64,000 bases of DNA, taken from the NCBI RefSeq assembly GCF_001660815.1, contig NZ_LYMI01000001.1, forward strand, positions 1-64,000. The letters run 5' to 3'. The position numbers and the translations under genes were made by a program. Shown here piece by piece: positions 9,251 to 18,752 of this stretch (positions are counted from its first letter, which is position 1; every line of letters begins with the position of its first letter). The notes beneath the pieces were generated by a model, which worked only from the letters and a program-made list of their open reading frames with translations, searched no databases and had not been told where the DNA came from. This DNA comes from Xanthomonas nasturtii (lineage in GTDB: Bacteria; Pseudomonadota; Gammaproteobacteria; Xanthomonadales; Xanthomonadaceae).

Positions 9251-11309
9251 GCCGGACGGTTCCATCGTCCACATCATCGCGCCGTTTGGTCGCGATGCGG
9301 AAAGCATTGCCGGCATCGTCGGCGAACGCGGGCTGACGCGCCGGGTCTATACGGCGCTGGACGCGCTGGCGGGAGATCTGCACGATGCGTCCGGTGTGGT
9401 GGTACTGACCGAAGAAGCAGTCGGCGGCGACCTGCACGCGCTGTCGCAGATCCTGCAGGGCCAGCAGGCGTGGTCGGATATTCCGTTCGTACTATTGCGC
9501 ACGCCGCGGGGTTCGCACAATCAGCGGCACGCCCATCTGCCGGCGGAAATGACCAACGTCATCGAATTGGAGCGGCCGCTGAGCTCGGCGTCGTTGCTGA
9601 GCGCCATTTCCACCGCGTTGCGCTCGCGGCAGAAGCAGTTCGTGATCCGCGACCAGCTGGCGCAGCTGGCCCAAGGCCGCGCCGCCCTGGCACAGAGCGA
9701 GGCCGAACTGCGCCGCGTGACCGATGCCTTGCCGGTGCTGATTGCCTTCATCGACAAGAACCTGGTGTACCGCTTTGCCAATCGCTCCTACGAAGACTGG
9801 ATCGGGGTGCCGCCTGCCGATGTGATCGGGCGGCCGTTGGTGGATGTGATGGGGCCGGCGGTGCTGGAAGAGCGCCGCGCCTGGATCGAGGCCGCGTTGG
9901 CCGGGCAGACCTTGACCATCGAGACCAGCTGGCCGCACGCCGATGGGCGCCGCCGCGATGCGGAGATCCGTTACATGCCGCGCTTCGATGCGGACGGCCA
10001 GGTGGACGGCTTCCATGTGTTCGCCACCGATGTGACCACGCGCACGCAGGCGCTGGAATCCATCCAGCAGCAGGCCAGCGTGCTGGAAGCCAAGGTGGTC
10101 GAGCGTACTGCCGAGCTGCAGCAGCAGATGCTGGCGCGCGAATCCAGCGAAGCGGCGCTGCGCCAGGCGCAGAAGATGGAAGCGGTGGGCCAGCTCACCG
10201 GCGGCATCGCACACGATTTCAACAATATGCTGACCGGCATTTTGTCTGCGCTGGATCTGGCGCGACTACGCATCGACCAGGGCCGCACCGAAGGGCTGGG
10301 CCGCTTTCTGGATGTGGCCTCGGCGTCGGCGTTGCGCGCAGCCGCGCTCACCCAGCGCCTGCTGGCGTTTTCGCGCCGGCAATCGCTGGAAGCGCGGCAT
10401 CTGCACCTGAACGATCTGGTGGTGTCGTTGCAGGAATTGCTGGCGCGTACGCTGGGCGAGTCGGTGCGTTTGCAGACCGACCTGCATGCGCAGTTGCCGC
10501 AAGCCTACGTCGACGAAAACCAGCTGGAAAGCGCGTTGCTCAATCTGGCCATCAACGCACGCGACGCGATGCCCGACGGCGGCCAGTTGCGTATCGCAAC
10601 GCGGCATCTGCAGGTGCAGGATCAGCCACTGGAACTTGGCCGTGGCGTCAGCCTGGCGCCGGGCAACTATGCGGTGGTGTCGGTGGCCGACACCGGCACC
10701 GGCATGGCGGCGGATGTGCTGGAACGCGTGTTCGAGCCGTTTTACACCACCAAGCCGATCGGCCAGGGCACCGGCCTGGGCATGTCGATGATCTACGGTT
10801 TCATGCAGCAGTCCAATGGCCAGGTGTGGGTGGAATCGCAGCCGGGTGCGGGCACCACGGTGAGCCTGTATCTGCCTGCCGGCGTCGACGTGCAAAGCGC
10901 AGTACCGCTGCCGCAGAACGGTGAGGTACTGGCCGGGCAAGGCCAGCAGGTGCTGGTGGTGGAAGACGACGAACAGGTGCGCTTGCTGGTGACCGAACTG
11001 CTCAGCGAGCTGGGTTACCAGGCCGACGTCGTGGCCGATGCGGATGCGGCGCTGCCGATCCTGGCCTCGCCACGACGGATCGACCTGCTGGTCACCGACG
11101 TCGGCCTGCCGGGCCTCAACGGACGCCAGCTGGCCGAAATCGCACGGCAGTCGCGGCGCGACCTGCCGGTGATCTTCATGACCGGCTACGCGGAAACCGC
11201 GCGCGATCGTGGCGAATTTCTCGCCGAAGGCATGAGCATGATCGCCAAGCCCTTCACGCTGGGCGAGTTCAGCGGAAAGCTGCAAGAGGTACTGGGGCCG
11301 TCCGCATAA
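9204..11309 (+). CDS. PAS hybrid histidine kinase coupled to the KaiC-like gene
   Basis: A 701-residue soluble hybrid kinase. The start is a TTG at 9204 inside the kaiC-like gene; no ATG or GTG is available in frame until well into the conserved part. Residues 1-140 look like a degenerate receiver or sensor fold. A PAS domain covers about 165-285 (VTDALPVLIAFIDKNLVYRF), then a coiled coil. The kinase box MEAVGQLTGGIAHDFNNMLT has His337, followed by the ATPase N and G boxes and a receiver with Asp632 (VTDVGLPGLNG). The overlap with the KaiC-like ATPase argues for a shared pathway in which KaiC state is read or set by this kinase. It is the paralogue of the 954-residue kinase at 4129. Confidence 0.9.
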   Translation: METKNRCWIVPLTTCEPDGSIVHIIAPFGRDAESIAGIVGERGLTRRVYTALDALAGDLHDASGVVVLTEEAVGGDLHALSQILQGQQAWSDIPFVLLRTPRGSHNQRHAHLPAEMTNVIELERPLSSASLLSAISTALRSRQKQFVIRDQLAQLAQGRAALAQSEAELRRVTDALPVLIAFIDKNLVYRFANRSYEDWIGVPPADVIGRPLVDVMGPAVLEERRAWIEAALAGQTLTIETSWPHADGRRRDAEIRYMPRFDADGQVDGFHVFATDVTTRTQALESIQQQASVLEAKVVERTAELQQQMLARESSEAALRQAQKMEAVGQLTGGIAHDFNNMLTGILSALDLARLRIDQGRTEGLGRFLDVASASALRAAALTQRLLAFSRRQSLEARHLHLNDLVVSLQELLARTLGESVRLQTDLHAQLPQAYVDENQLESALLNLAINARDAMPDGGQLRIATRHLQVQDQPLELGRGVSLAPGNYAVVSVADTGTGMAADVLERVFEPFYTTKPIGQGTGLGMSMIYGFMQQSNGQVWVESQPGAGTTVSLYLPAGVDVQSAVPLPQNGEVLAGQGQQVLVVEDDEQVRLLVTELLSELGYQADVVADADAALPILASPRRIDLLVTDVGLPGLNGRQLAEIARQSRRDLPVIFMTGYAETARDRGEFLAEGMSMIAKPFTLGEFSGKLQEVLGPSA

Positions 11310-11527
11310 ATTGGCAGCTGGCGCGCAGGCGAAGGGCGCGATGAAGCGCTTGGCAGGCAGCCGCGCGGCAACATGCTTGGCGTTTGATCGAACTCTGTGA
11401 GTGCAATGGAGCGGTTGCGCTGAGTGCCGGGTCTATCCGCCTGGCCGGCGACTCGCCTGCTGCACCCGCTGTCCAGGCGCATATGCATCGCGCCCGCACT
11501 CAACCAATCAGGCCACAGCCGCTTGCT

Positions 11528-12241
11528 TCAGCGCGCCCCGCGCTCGGACTGCCGCGCGCCAGCCATCGATTCGGCCACCGCAATCTTGTCTGCCACCGCT
11601 TTCTGCATCGGCGAGCCTGTCTCCAGCAGGCTGTGCAGATGGCGCCAATGTGCGGTGGCGGCGGCAAAGTCCTGCTGTTGAAAATCGCTGATGCCGAGCA
11701 GCCACAGGCCGCGCTGGTTGTCCGGCTCGCGTGCGATCACCTGCTGCAGGCGTGCGCGCGATGCGGCATCGATGGCGAAATCGCTGTGCGTGGCCATATC
11801 TGCCGCCACCCAGCCGACGATGGCAGCGCTGATGTCGGGTGCGATCTTGAGCGCTTGCGCGTAGGCCGCGCGTGCGTCGGCGGGGCGGTTGTTCTGCTCG
11901 TGCGTCTTGGCTTGCTGCATCCACGATTCCAGCGCCTGTTCCTGCGCCGCGTCGGCAGCGCTGGCGGTCTGCGTTCGCTCGGCATCTGCAGTGGAAGCAG
12001 TGGGCGCGGCTGACGTTTGCGCGGTGGGCTTCTCCGCAGCGTAGACATGTCGTGCGATCGCATCAGGCGTACCGACCAGGCGATACAGGCCCGCCGTGGC
12101 GATCGGCAAGCCGAGCACCAGCAGAATCGGCAACGTATAGCGTGCATTGCCATTGCGTGCAGGGCGGCGCAGCAGCGGCACCAGCAACAGCAGCACCGCC
12201 AGCGCTACCAGCGCCGCGCTTGCGAAATAAAAGCCCGTCAT
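11528..12241 (-). CDS. ccmI: Cytochrome c maturation protein CcmI-like (TPR)
   Basis: A 237-residue membrane protein and the last gene of the ccm chain. Two N-terminal membrane segments (about residues 4-22 and 38-55) flank a short basic loop. A Gln/Ala/Thr-rich linker leads to a TPR region (ESWMQQAKTHEQNNRPADAR and AREPDNQRGLWLLGI). CcmI holds apocytochrome c for haem ligation by CcmF/CcmH. It is shorter than the E. coli CcmH C-terminal fusion but matches the split CcmI arrangement. The ATG at 12241 shares its A with the ccmH stop (TGATG), which decides the start over the upstream GTG. Confidence 0.85.
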   Translation of the reverse strand: MTGFYFASAALVALAVLLLLVPLLRRPARNGNARYTLPILLVLGLPIATAGLYRLVGTPDAIARHVYAAEKPTAQTSAAPTASTADAERTQTASAADAAQEQALESWMQQAKTHEQNNRPADARAAYAQALKIAPDISAAIVGWVAADMATHSDFAIDAASRARLQQVIAREPDNQRGLWLLGISDFQQQDFAAATAHWRHLHSLLETGSPMQKAVADKIAVAESMAGARQSERGAR

Positions 12242-12741
12242 CACCACTCTTCCTCAGCCTGCGGCGCCACCGGCGTGCCGGCGCGCGCACGTTTGCGCAC
12301 GGTGTGGATCACCACGCCTGCACCGGCAATCAACAGCAGCACAGGCCCGAACCACAGCAGCCAGGTGCCGCGCTTGACCGGCGGGTCGTACAACACGAAA
12401 TCCGAATAACGCTCGACCATGTACTGCTTGATCTGCGCATCGCTCCTGCCTGCCTGGATCTGCACGAACACCTGATGGCGCAGATCGCGCGCAAGGCTGG
12501 CGTTGGAGTCGGCCAGGTTCTCGTTCTGGCACACCAGGCATCGCAGCTGCGCGGTCAGGCGCTGATAGCGCGCTTCCTCGCTGCGGTTCTTGAACGGCAG
12601 CGGGTCCACGGCCTGTGCCGCCAGCGAGGGCGCCAGCAGCACGCCAAGCAGCAGTATCAGCAGCAGGCGTAATTGCCGGCCTTGCGTGCGCCAGTGCCAG
12701 CGCCAATGCACCTGCAGTGCGCGGCGAGCCGACGCCATCAT
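12241..12741 (-). CDS. ccmH: Cytochrome c maturation thiol reductase CcmH (CcmL type)
   Basis: A 166-residue membrane-anchored thioredox subunit of the haem-ligation complex. It has an N-terminal signal/anchor (about residues 24-42), the diagnostic LRCLVCQNE motif whose two cysteines reduce the apocytochrome CxxCH site, and a second membrane helix (about 127-147) with a short basic tail. It overlaps ccmG upstream by 4 bases and touches ccmI downstream, so the chain is translated in a coupled way. Confidence 0.95.
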   Translation of the reverse strand: MMASARRALQVHWRWHWRTQGRQLRLLLILLLGVLLAPSLAAQAVDPLPFKNRSEEARYQRLTAQLRCLVCQNENLADSNASLARDLRHQVFVQIQAGRSDAQIKQYMVERYSDFVLYDPPVKRGTWLLWFGPVLLLIAGAGVVIHTVRKRARAGTPVAPQAEEEW

Positions 12742-13280
12742 GGCGCGGCCTTGGGCAGTGCGGCGATGGCGGGCAGCAACTCATCGTTGATGACATCGGG
12801 AGTCAACACGCCGATGTGCTTGTAGCGGATCACGCCCTGCGCATCGATCAGGAACGTCTCCGGTGCGCCGTAGACACCGAAGTCGATGGCGGTCTGGCCG
12901 GCTTCATCGGCGATCACCACGGCATACGGGTTGCCGAGCCGCGCGAGCCAGGCGGTGGCGTCCGCGGGAGCATCTTTGTAGTTGTAGCCGATCAACGGCA
13001 CGCCGAGCCGGCTGGCCTGCGCCATCAACACCGGGTGTTCATGCACGCATTCGGCGCACCAGCTGCCGAACACATTGAGCACGTAAGGCTTGCCCAACAG
13101 CTGGTCACCGCTGACGCGTTGGTCGGGTTGATCCAGCCGTGGCAACGAGAACGCCGGTGCCGGTTTGCCGATCAATGGGGAAGGCACCTCGCGTGGGTTG
13201 TGCTGCATCGTCCACACGATGCCGAAGCCGAACAGCGCCGCCAGCAACAGGAAGCCCAGCAAGGGCAGCATGCGATTCAC
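12738..13280 (-). CDS. ccmG: Periplasmic thiol:disulfide oxidoreductase CcmG/DsbE
   Basis: A 180-residue membrane-tethered thioredoxin fold: one N-terminal anchor helix (about residues 5-24), then a periplasmic domain with the active site GSWCAECVHEHP (CxxC) and the cis-proline region YGAPETFLID. It supplies reductant from DsbD/CcdA to CcmH and apocytochrome c. The middle residues of the active site are AE rather than the more common PT or VP. It overlaps its neighbours by 4 bases on each side. Confidence 0.94.
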   Translation of the reverse strand: MNRMLPLLGFLLLAALFGFGIVWTMQHNPREVPSPLIGKPAPAFSLPRLDQPDQRVSGDQLLGKPYVLNVFGSWCAECVHEHPVLMAQASRLGVPLIGYNYKDAPADATAWLARLGNPYAVVIADEAGQTAIDFGVYGAPETFLIDAQGVIRYKHIGVLTPDVINDELLPAIAALPKAAP

Positions 13281-15271
13281 GGGTGCGATTCCTGTGCGAT
13301 GGCGATGGCGATGGCCGCGTGCGCCGGTGAGGTGGCCGCCTTGGCCGCGCTGATCGGTGCACGAAAGCGCCGCGCGCAGGCGCTGACAAAGCCGCCCAGC
13401 ATCATCAGCAGGCCGCCGGCCCAGATCCAGCGGATAAACGGTTTGTAGTACAGCCGCAGCGTCCAGTCGTATTCGATGTGTTGATCGTCCAGCGGTTCGC
13501 CGAGTGCGACGTACAGATCGCGGGTGATGCCCGGATCGATCGCCGATTCGGTCTGGATCCGTTCGCTGCTGTACAGGCGTTTTTGCGGATGCAGTTGCGC
13601 GACCACCTGCCCATCGTGGCTGACCTGCACGCTGCCTTGTTCGGCCTTCCAGTTCGGCCCGTCGACCAGTTGCACGCCGTCGAAGCGGAAGCTGTAGCCG
13701 GCGATCTCGGCGGTTTGCCCAGGTGCCAGCCGCACGTCGCGTTCGACCGACAGGCTTTCCGACACCAGGACGCCGGCAACGAATACAGCCACGCCCGCAT
13801 GCGCAATCAACATGCCGGCCATCTCCGCGGGAAAGCGTCGGCCGCGCGGCATCTCATGCCAGCGCTTGTACACGTAAAGCGCGGTACCGGCAGCCACCCA
13901 GGCAGCCACGCCAATGCCTGCGATCGCCTTGGCCTGGCCGTCGGCAAACAGGCTGCCGACCAGCGCGCAGGCAATCGCCGCGATACCGGCGCGGGTGCCG
14001 AGCGCCTTCAATGGCGCGGCCTCGGCCTTGCCCCAGCGCAGGTACGGGCCGAACGGCAGCACCAGCACCACCGGCAACATCAACAACGGGAACAGCAAGC
14101 CGAAGTAGGGCGGGCCGACCGACACCTTGCCCAGGCCGAATGCGTCGGCGATCAGCGGGAACAAGGTGCCCAGCAACACCATTGCTGCCGCCACGGTGAG
14201 CAGCAGGTTGCCGATGAGAATGCCGGTTTCGCGCGAGGCGGCCGCGAACGGTTTGCCGCTGGCGATCCTGGGCGCGCGCAGTGCGTACAACAGCAACGAG
14301 CCGCCGACCACCGCAACCAGAAAGATCAGGATATACAGGCCGCGGCGCGGGTCGGCGGCGAAGGCATGCACCGAGGTCAGCACGCCCGAGCGCACCAGGA
14401 AGGTACCCAGCAACGACAGCGAAAATGCCAGGATCGACAGCAGGATGGTCCAGGCGCGCAGGCTGCCGCGTTTTTCGGTCACGGCCTGGGTGTGGATCAG
14501 CGCGGTGCCGACCAGCCACGGCATGAAGCTGGCATTTTCCACCGGGTCCCAGAACCACCAGCCGCCCCAGCCCAGCTCCGCATATGCCCACCAGCTGCCG
14601 GCGACGATGCCGGCGGTGAGGCAGGCCCACGCCACATTGGTCCACGGCCGCGCCCAGCGCACCCAGGCCTGTTCCAGCTCGCCGCCCAGCAAGGCCGCCA
14701 CCGCAAACGCGAAGGCCACCGAGAAACCGACATAACCGGTGTACAGCACCGGCGGGTGGAAGGTCATGCCCGGGTCCTGCAGCACCGGATTGAGTTCGTT
14801 GCCATCCAGCGGAATCGGCGACAGCCGCCCGAATGGGTTGGAGGTCAGCAGGATGAAGGCCAGAAAGCCCACCGAGATCAGCCCCAGCACCGCCAGCACG
14901 CGCGCGGCGAAATGCTGCGGCAGATGCCGGCTGAAGGCGGCCAGCAACACCGTCCAGGTGGACAGGATGGCGATCCACAACAGCAGCGAGCCTTCGTGCG
15001 CGCCCCACACGGCGGCGAAGCGGTAATACCAGGGCAGGGCGATGTTGGCATTGGCGGCGACATAGCCCACCGAAAAATCCAGCGACAGCAACGACCACGC
15101 CAGCAGGCCGAACGCCATCCACACGAACACGGCTTGGCCCACGGCCGCAGGCCGCGCGATGCCCATCAATGCAGCGTTGCCGCGCCACGCACCGATCAAC
15201 GGCAACGCGCCCTGGGCAAGCGACAGCAGTAACGCCAGGATCAATGCGATCTGGCCGAGTTCAGGCGTCAT
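13277..15271 (-). CDS. ccmF: Haem lyase subunit CcmF
   Basis: A 664-residue polytopic membrane protein with about 15 hydrophobic helices. It carries the haem-handling tryptophan-rich motif GGWWFWDPVENASFMPWLVG and conserved histidines in the surrounding loops (YRFAAVWGAHEGSLLLW, and MTFHPPVLYTGYVG). It ligates haem delivered by CcmE to apocytochromes, working with CcmH and CcmI. A large periplasmic loop lies near the C-terminus, followed by one last helix. Length and order are standard for the family. There is a 63-base gap to ccmE. Confidence 0.96.
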   Translation of the reverse strand: MTPELGQIALILALLLSLAQGALPLIGAWRGNAALMGIARPAAVGQAVFVWMAFGLLAWSLLSLDFSVGYVAANANIALPWYYRFAAVWGAHEGSLLLWIAILSTWTVLLAAFSRHLPQHFAARVLAVLGLISVGFLAFILLTSNPFGRLSPIPLDGNELNPVLQDPGMTFHPPVLYTGYVGFSVAFAFAVAALLGGELEQAWVRWARPWTNVAWACLTAGIVAGSWWAYAELGWGGWWFWDPVENASFMPWLVGTALIHTQAVTEKRGSLRAWTILLSILAFSLSLLGTFLVRSGVLTSVHAFAADPRRGLYILIFLVAVVGGSLLLYALRAPRIASGKPFAAASRETGILIGNLLLTVAAAMVLLGTLFPLIADAFGLGKVSVGPPYFGLLFPLLMLPVVLVLPFGPYLRWGKAEAAPLKALGTRAGIAAIACALVGSLFADGQAKAIAGIGVAAWVAAGTALYVYKRWHEMPRGRRFPAEMAGMLIAHAGVAVFVAGVLVSESLSVERDVRLAPGQTAEIAGYSFRFDGVQLVDGPNWKAEQGSVQVSHDGQVVAQLHPQKRLYSSERIQTESAIDPGITRDLYVALGEPLDDQHIEYDWTLRLYYKPFIRWIWAGGLLMMLGGFVSACARRFRAPISAAKAATSPAHAAIAIAIAQESHP

Positions 15272-15334
15272 GGGCGGGTCGCAGGGTGTAACGAAGAAGA
15301 ATCATCGAAGTGCTTGGCGCCAACCGGCAGCGCA

Positions 15335-15805
15335 TCAACGCGGCGCGGCCAGCGGCACGGCGGTGGCGGGGATGGGCTTTCCGACATGGCCTTCGGCCAT
15401 CGCGTCCTTCAGCTCTTTGGGCATGTAGGTTTCGTCGTGCTTGGCCAGCACTTCGTTGGCGACAAAGCGCCCGCCCTGCATGCGCCCGTTGGCGATCACC
15501 GACTGGTTGTCGCGGAACAGGTCCGGAAGAATGCCGGTGTACTCCACCTGGGTGGCGGCGTGTTTATCGATGACGGTGAAGCTGACTTTCAGCGAATCGG
15601 CCGCGCGCTGGATCGAGCCGGCCTTGACCATGCCGCCAAGGCGAAACTGCTGATAGCCCGCGGCTTCTCCGGCATGCACCTGGCTGGGGGTGAACAGGTA
15701 GCTCATGTTCCGTTGCAGCGCGAACACGATGAGGGTGACGGCCAGCGCAGCGGCGGCGATGACGCCGATCACCAGCCACAGGCGTTGTTTGCGGGTGGCG
15801 TTCAT
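15335..15805 (-). CDS. ccmE: Haem chaperone CcmE
   Basis: A 156-residue periplasmic haem chaperone with an N-terminal membrane anchor (about residues 8-29) and a beta-barrel OB-fold domain. The haem-binding motif is [10 protein letters not shown]: its His forms the covalent haem bond and the Tyr is an axial ligand. The start [10 protein letters not shown] at 15805 overlaps the ccmD stop by ATGA. The C-terminal tail is rich in Pro and Ala and is probably disordered. Confidence 0.95.
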   Translation of the reverse strand: MNATRKQRLWLVIGVIAAAALAVTLIVFALQRNMSYLFTPSQVHAGEAAGYQQFRLGGMVKAGSIQRAADSLKVSFTVIDKHAATQVEYTGILPDLFRDNQSVIANGRMQGGRFVANEVLAKHDETYMPKELKDAMAEGHVGKPIPATAVPLAAPR

Positions 15806-16008
15806 GGCGCGTCCCGCTCCAGTGCCGGTGCCGGTTGGTCGCGTGCGCGACGCGGTGCCTGCCGCTGCAACTGGCCGCGCAGTTCGCGCGGCAGGCGCCG
15901 CCGCCGTAACCAAGGCGCTGCAAGATCTGCGAGCAGCACCAGCACGAACAACGCATACGCGGTCCATACGTACTGGCCGTAACCGCCCATCGCCAGAAAA
16001 CTGCTCAT
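15802..16008 (-). CDS. ccmD: Haem exporter accessory protein CcmD
   Basis: A 68-residue single-pass membrane protein, starting [20 protein letters not shown], with one helix at about residues 12-33 followed by a strongly basic tail. It joins CcmC and holo-CcmE to the CcmAB ATPase. It overlaps ccmC by 4 bases (16005-16008) and ccmE by 4 bases (15802-15805). Sequence conservation in this family is low, so the call rests on size, topology and position. Confidence 0.88.
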   Translation of the reverse strand: MSSFLAMGGYGQYVWTAYALFVLVLLADLAAPWLRRRRLPRELRGQLQRQAPRRARDQPAPALERDAP

Positions 16009-16763
16009 GCGGTGCGCTCCGTCAATACGATGCGGCGTGCCCAGTCCTTGCCGCTTTCCAGTGCGAGCAGGTCCACACGCACGCGGCCGAGCAGGCTGGC
16101 CAGGTAATAGCACTTGGTCGCCAGCATCATGGTCAGCAGCGGCCACAGCATGTCGGCGCCCATCTTGGAGGGGCCGAGCAGGCGCACGGTGGAGCCCTGA
16201 TGCAGCGTGTTCCACCACACCACCGAGTAATGCACGACCGGCAGATTCACCAGGCCCACCAGCGCCAGTAAGCCGGCCGCGCGCATCGCCTGGCGGCGGT
16301 CTTCCACTGCGTAATACAGGCCAAGCACGCCCAGATACAGAAACAGCAGCAGCAACTCTGAGGTGAGCCGCGCATCCCAGGTCCACCAGGTGCCCCACAT
16401 CGGCTTGCCCCACAGCGCGCCGGTGCACAAGGTGATGAAGGTGAACGCCGCACCGATCGGCGCCGAGGCCATGGTGACCACTTCGGCCAGCTTGATCCGC
16501 CACACCAGCGCAATGAACGCAGAAACGCCCATCGCCGCGTAGATGAAAAGACTCATCCAGGCGCTGGGCACGTGGATGAAGATGATGCGGTAGGCATCGT
16601 GCTGCTGATAATCCGGCGGCGCCAGCACCAGCCCGCCGTACGCGGCGACCAAGCCGAGCAGCAAGGCCAGCCCCAGCGCCCATGGGCGCGCAACGCCGGC
16701 GACGCGATAAAAGATGGGCGGCGAGCTGAGTTTATGCAGCCACAGGGGAATCCACTTGGCCAT
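16005..16763 (-). CDS. ccmC: Haem exporter/handler membrane protein CcmC
   Basis: A 252-residue protein with six membrane helices, the signature [15 protein letters not shown] and flanking loop histidines ([10 protein letters not shown] and [13 protein letters not shown]). It loads haem onto CcmE at the periplasmic face. The start is [12 protein letters not shown] at 16763, 10 bases after the protease stop. Upstream on the same strand the expected ccmA and ccmB are absent and a protease gene stands instead. Confidence 0.95.
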   Translation of the reverse strand: MAKWIPLWLHKLSSPPIFYRVAGVARPWALGLALLLGLVAAYGGLVLAPPDYQQHDAYRIIFIHVPSAWMSLFIYAAMGVSAFIALVWRIKLAEVVTMASAPIGAAFTFITLCTGALWGKPMWGTWWTWDARLTSELLLLFLYLGVLGLYYAVEDRRQAMRAAGLLALVGLVNLPVVHYSVVWWNTLHQGSTVRLLGPSKMGADMLWPLLTMMLATKCYYLASLLGRVRVDLLALESGKDWARRIVLTERTA

Positions 16764-16773
16764 GCCGGTGCCG

Positions 16774-18099
16774 TCAGTTGGAATGTTTGGCGGGAGGCGC
16801 CAGCGCCTGCACCGCGGCGCCGGCGTTGACCTGCAACTTGCCGTCGGAGAGTTTGCTGGTGCGCTGCATGAGCTCGCGCAACGCCGCGGCATCCATCGAT
16901 GGTTGCAGCGACAACAACAATGCAGCCATGCCGCTGACATGCGCGGTGGCCATCGACGAGCCGGAAGTGAAGTCGTAACGGCCGTTTGGCTGGGTGGTGA
17001 GGATGTCCTTGCCGGGCGCGCTCAGCACGCCCGCCATGGCCGGCGATGCGCTGCTGCTGCGGACCACCAGCACCCCGGGCACGTCATTGGGAAAGCCGTC
17101 CAGGCGCCCGTTCGGTGGCAGTGCCGCCACCACGATGCGGCCCTGTTGCACCAGCCGTTGCAGCATCTTGCTCAGCAGCGGGTCGGCCGGGCCGCCCAGG
17201 CTCAGGTTGATCACGCGCGCGGAGCTGTTGTTGATCGCCGCCAGTGCCTTGGCCAGGGTGAATGTGTTGCAGCGCGCCGTGGCGCCGACCGTCGGCGCAT
17301 ACCAGCAGGCCTTGTAGATACTCAACATGGCCTTGGGTGCCATGCCGACGATGCCTTGGTGATTGTTGCTGCCGGCGGCAATGATGCCGGCCACTTCGGT
17401 GCCGTGCGAATCGGTGCTGGTCATGGCCTGTTTGTCGTCGACCAGATCGTGCACGTCGCGGATGCGCGCCTTCAGATCGGGGTGGTTGGTGTCCACGCCG
17501 GTATCGACCACCGCGACCACCACGCCGCGGCCCTGGGTCACGGTCTGCGCGCTGGCCGCATCGGTGTCGATGAAGCCGCGTTGCATGTCCACATAGGGGT
17601 CGTTGTAGCCGGACAGCGACGTGGTCTTTTCTGCGGCATCGGCGGAGAACACCGAAAAATCCTGCACCGGCTGTACCAGCTCCACGCCCTCGTCGTCGGC
17701 CAGCGCGCTGACCAGCTCGTCGCGCGATACGCCAGCCGGCGGCTGCAGCACGGCGCAATACAGGCCCAGCGAGGTGATCGGCCAGGCCGAGACTTCGCGC
17801 AGTTTGTAGCGTTGCTTGATGCTGTCCATGCGCGCGGCAGCTTTCTGGCCGGCGCCGTAGTAGCTGGAGGCGTAGCCGATCAGGCTGGAGCCGGCGCGGG
17901 CCGGCGGCGCGGTGAGCGGGTTGGCCACCGCCAGCAGGATGTCGCGGCTGCTGTCGGGCGTCTGTGCATTGGCCGGCGCGGGAACGGTGCCGGCCACCTT
18001 GCCGGCCGGTTCCTGGAGGGGGGCGGCCGCCTGCGTGCTGGCGTGCGTGCCCAGGCCGGCCAGTGCGACGAGCAACCCGATGGCGAACAGACGATTCAT
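16774..18099 (-). CDS. Secreted subtilisin-like serine protease (S8)
   Basis: A 441-residue exported peptidase. The signal peptide (residues 1-25, ending near THASTQAAA) is followed by a propeptide-like region to about residue 185. The S8 domain contains Asp199 (VAVVDTGVDTNHPD), His232 (DSHGTEVAGIIAAG) and Ser382 (TSGSSMATAHVSGM). The usual proline after the catalytic serine motif is replaced, and the oxyanion-hole stretch reads VVAALPPNG rather than the common AAGN. Its ATG overlaps the anti-sigma stop (ATGA) and it ends 10 bases before ccmC. It is therefore probably expressed under the ECF sigma factor upstream, perhaps as an envelope-stress protease. Confidence 0.9.
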   Translation of the reverse strand: MNRLFAIGLLVALAGLGTHASTQAAAPLQEPAGKVAGTVPAPANAQTPDSSRDILLAVANPLTAPPARAGSSLIGYASSYYGAGQKAAARMDSIKQRYKLREVSAWPITSLGLYCAVLQPPAGVSRDELVSALADDEGVELVQPVQDFSVFSADAAEKTTSLSGYNDPYVDMQRGFIDTDAASAQTVTQGRGVVVAVVDTGVDTNHPDLKARIRDVHDLVDDKQAMTSTDSHGTEVAGIIAAGSNNHQGIVGMAPKAMLSIYKACWYAPTVGATARCNTFTLAKALAAINNSSARVINLSLGGPADPLLSKMLQRLVQQGRIVVAALPPNGRLDGFPNDVPGVLVVRSSSASPAMAGVLSAPGKDILTTQPNGRYDFTSGSSMATAHVSGMAALLLSLQPSMDAAALRELMQRTSKLSDGKLQVNAGAAVQALAPPAKHSN

Positions 18100-18752
18100 G
18101 GCGCCGAGACGATCTCTGCCAGCCGGATACCCGGGTTGGCGCGGAGTTGCTGCACGGTCTGTTGCGGCTGGGCCGGCGGCTGCGGTGCGGCGGGCACCAC
18201 GGTGTAGGCGCCCATTTCGTTCGGGCCGCCAACCACCTGCAGCTGCTGCGCATGCAGCAAGCGGTCCCAATCGGCCACGGTCATGTGGGCGTCCGGCACC
18301 ACGCGGATGGCGCCCTGCGGCACCGGCAACGCGGTTGCGCTGCTGAGCGTGCGGTAGTCGTGCGAGGGGGCGGGCGAGGCCAGCTTGACGCCCATGACGC
18401 CCAGGCCGATGGCTTGCACCAGCGCCGCGGCGGCCAGCGCACGCACCGTCCAGCTGCCGGAGCGGCGGGCGGCCGGCAAGCGCGCGGGCGGGACCTGCTG
18501 CTCCGGCGCATCCAGACGGCCAAGCAGGCGTTGCAGCCCGGCGTTCGGGTCCGGCGCGACCGCAGACGGCAGCGCCAATGCCTGGCGCAGGCGGTTCTGC
18601 TGGGCGAATTCGGCGCTGCACGAGGCGCACTTGGCCACGTGCGCGATCAGCCAGGTGTTCTCTTCTTCGGTGGCGCTGTCCAGCAGCACCGCCGGCATCA
18701 ATTCCCAGGCGTGCGAGCATTCCTTGCCAGGCGCGATGAAAAACGTCTTCAT
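18096..18752 (-). CDS. Zinc-type anti-sigma factor, membrane bound
   Basis: A 218-residue single-pass protein. The cytoplasmic N-terminal part contains LIAHVAKCASCSAEF, an H-x3-C-x2-C zinc motif typical of ZAS-family anti-sigma factors. A membrane helix lies at about residues 100-122 (VRALAAAALVQAIGLGVMGV), followed by a periplasmic domain with Pro/Gln-rich spacing. It should bind and silence the sigma factor encoded just upstream, with which it overlaps by ATGA. The protease gene overlaps its other end and might take part in signal relay, but that is inference. Confidence 0.85.
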   Translation of the reverse strand: MKTFFIAPGKECSHAWELMPAVLLDSATEEENTWLIAHVAKCASCSAEFAQQNRLRQALALPSAVAPDPNAGLQRLLGRLDAPEQQVPPARLPAARRSGSWTVRALAAAALVQAIGLGVMGVKLASPAPSHDYRTLSSATALPVPQGAIRVVPDAHMTVADWDRLLHAQQLQVVGGPNEMGAYTVVPAAPQPPAQPQQTVQQLRANPGIRLAEIVSAP

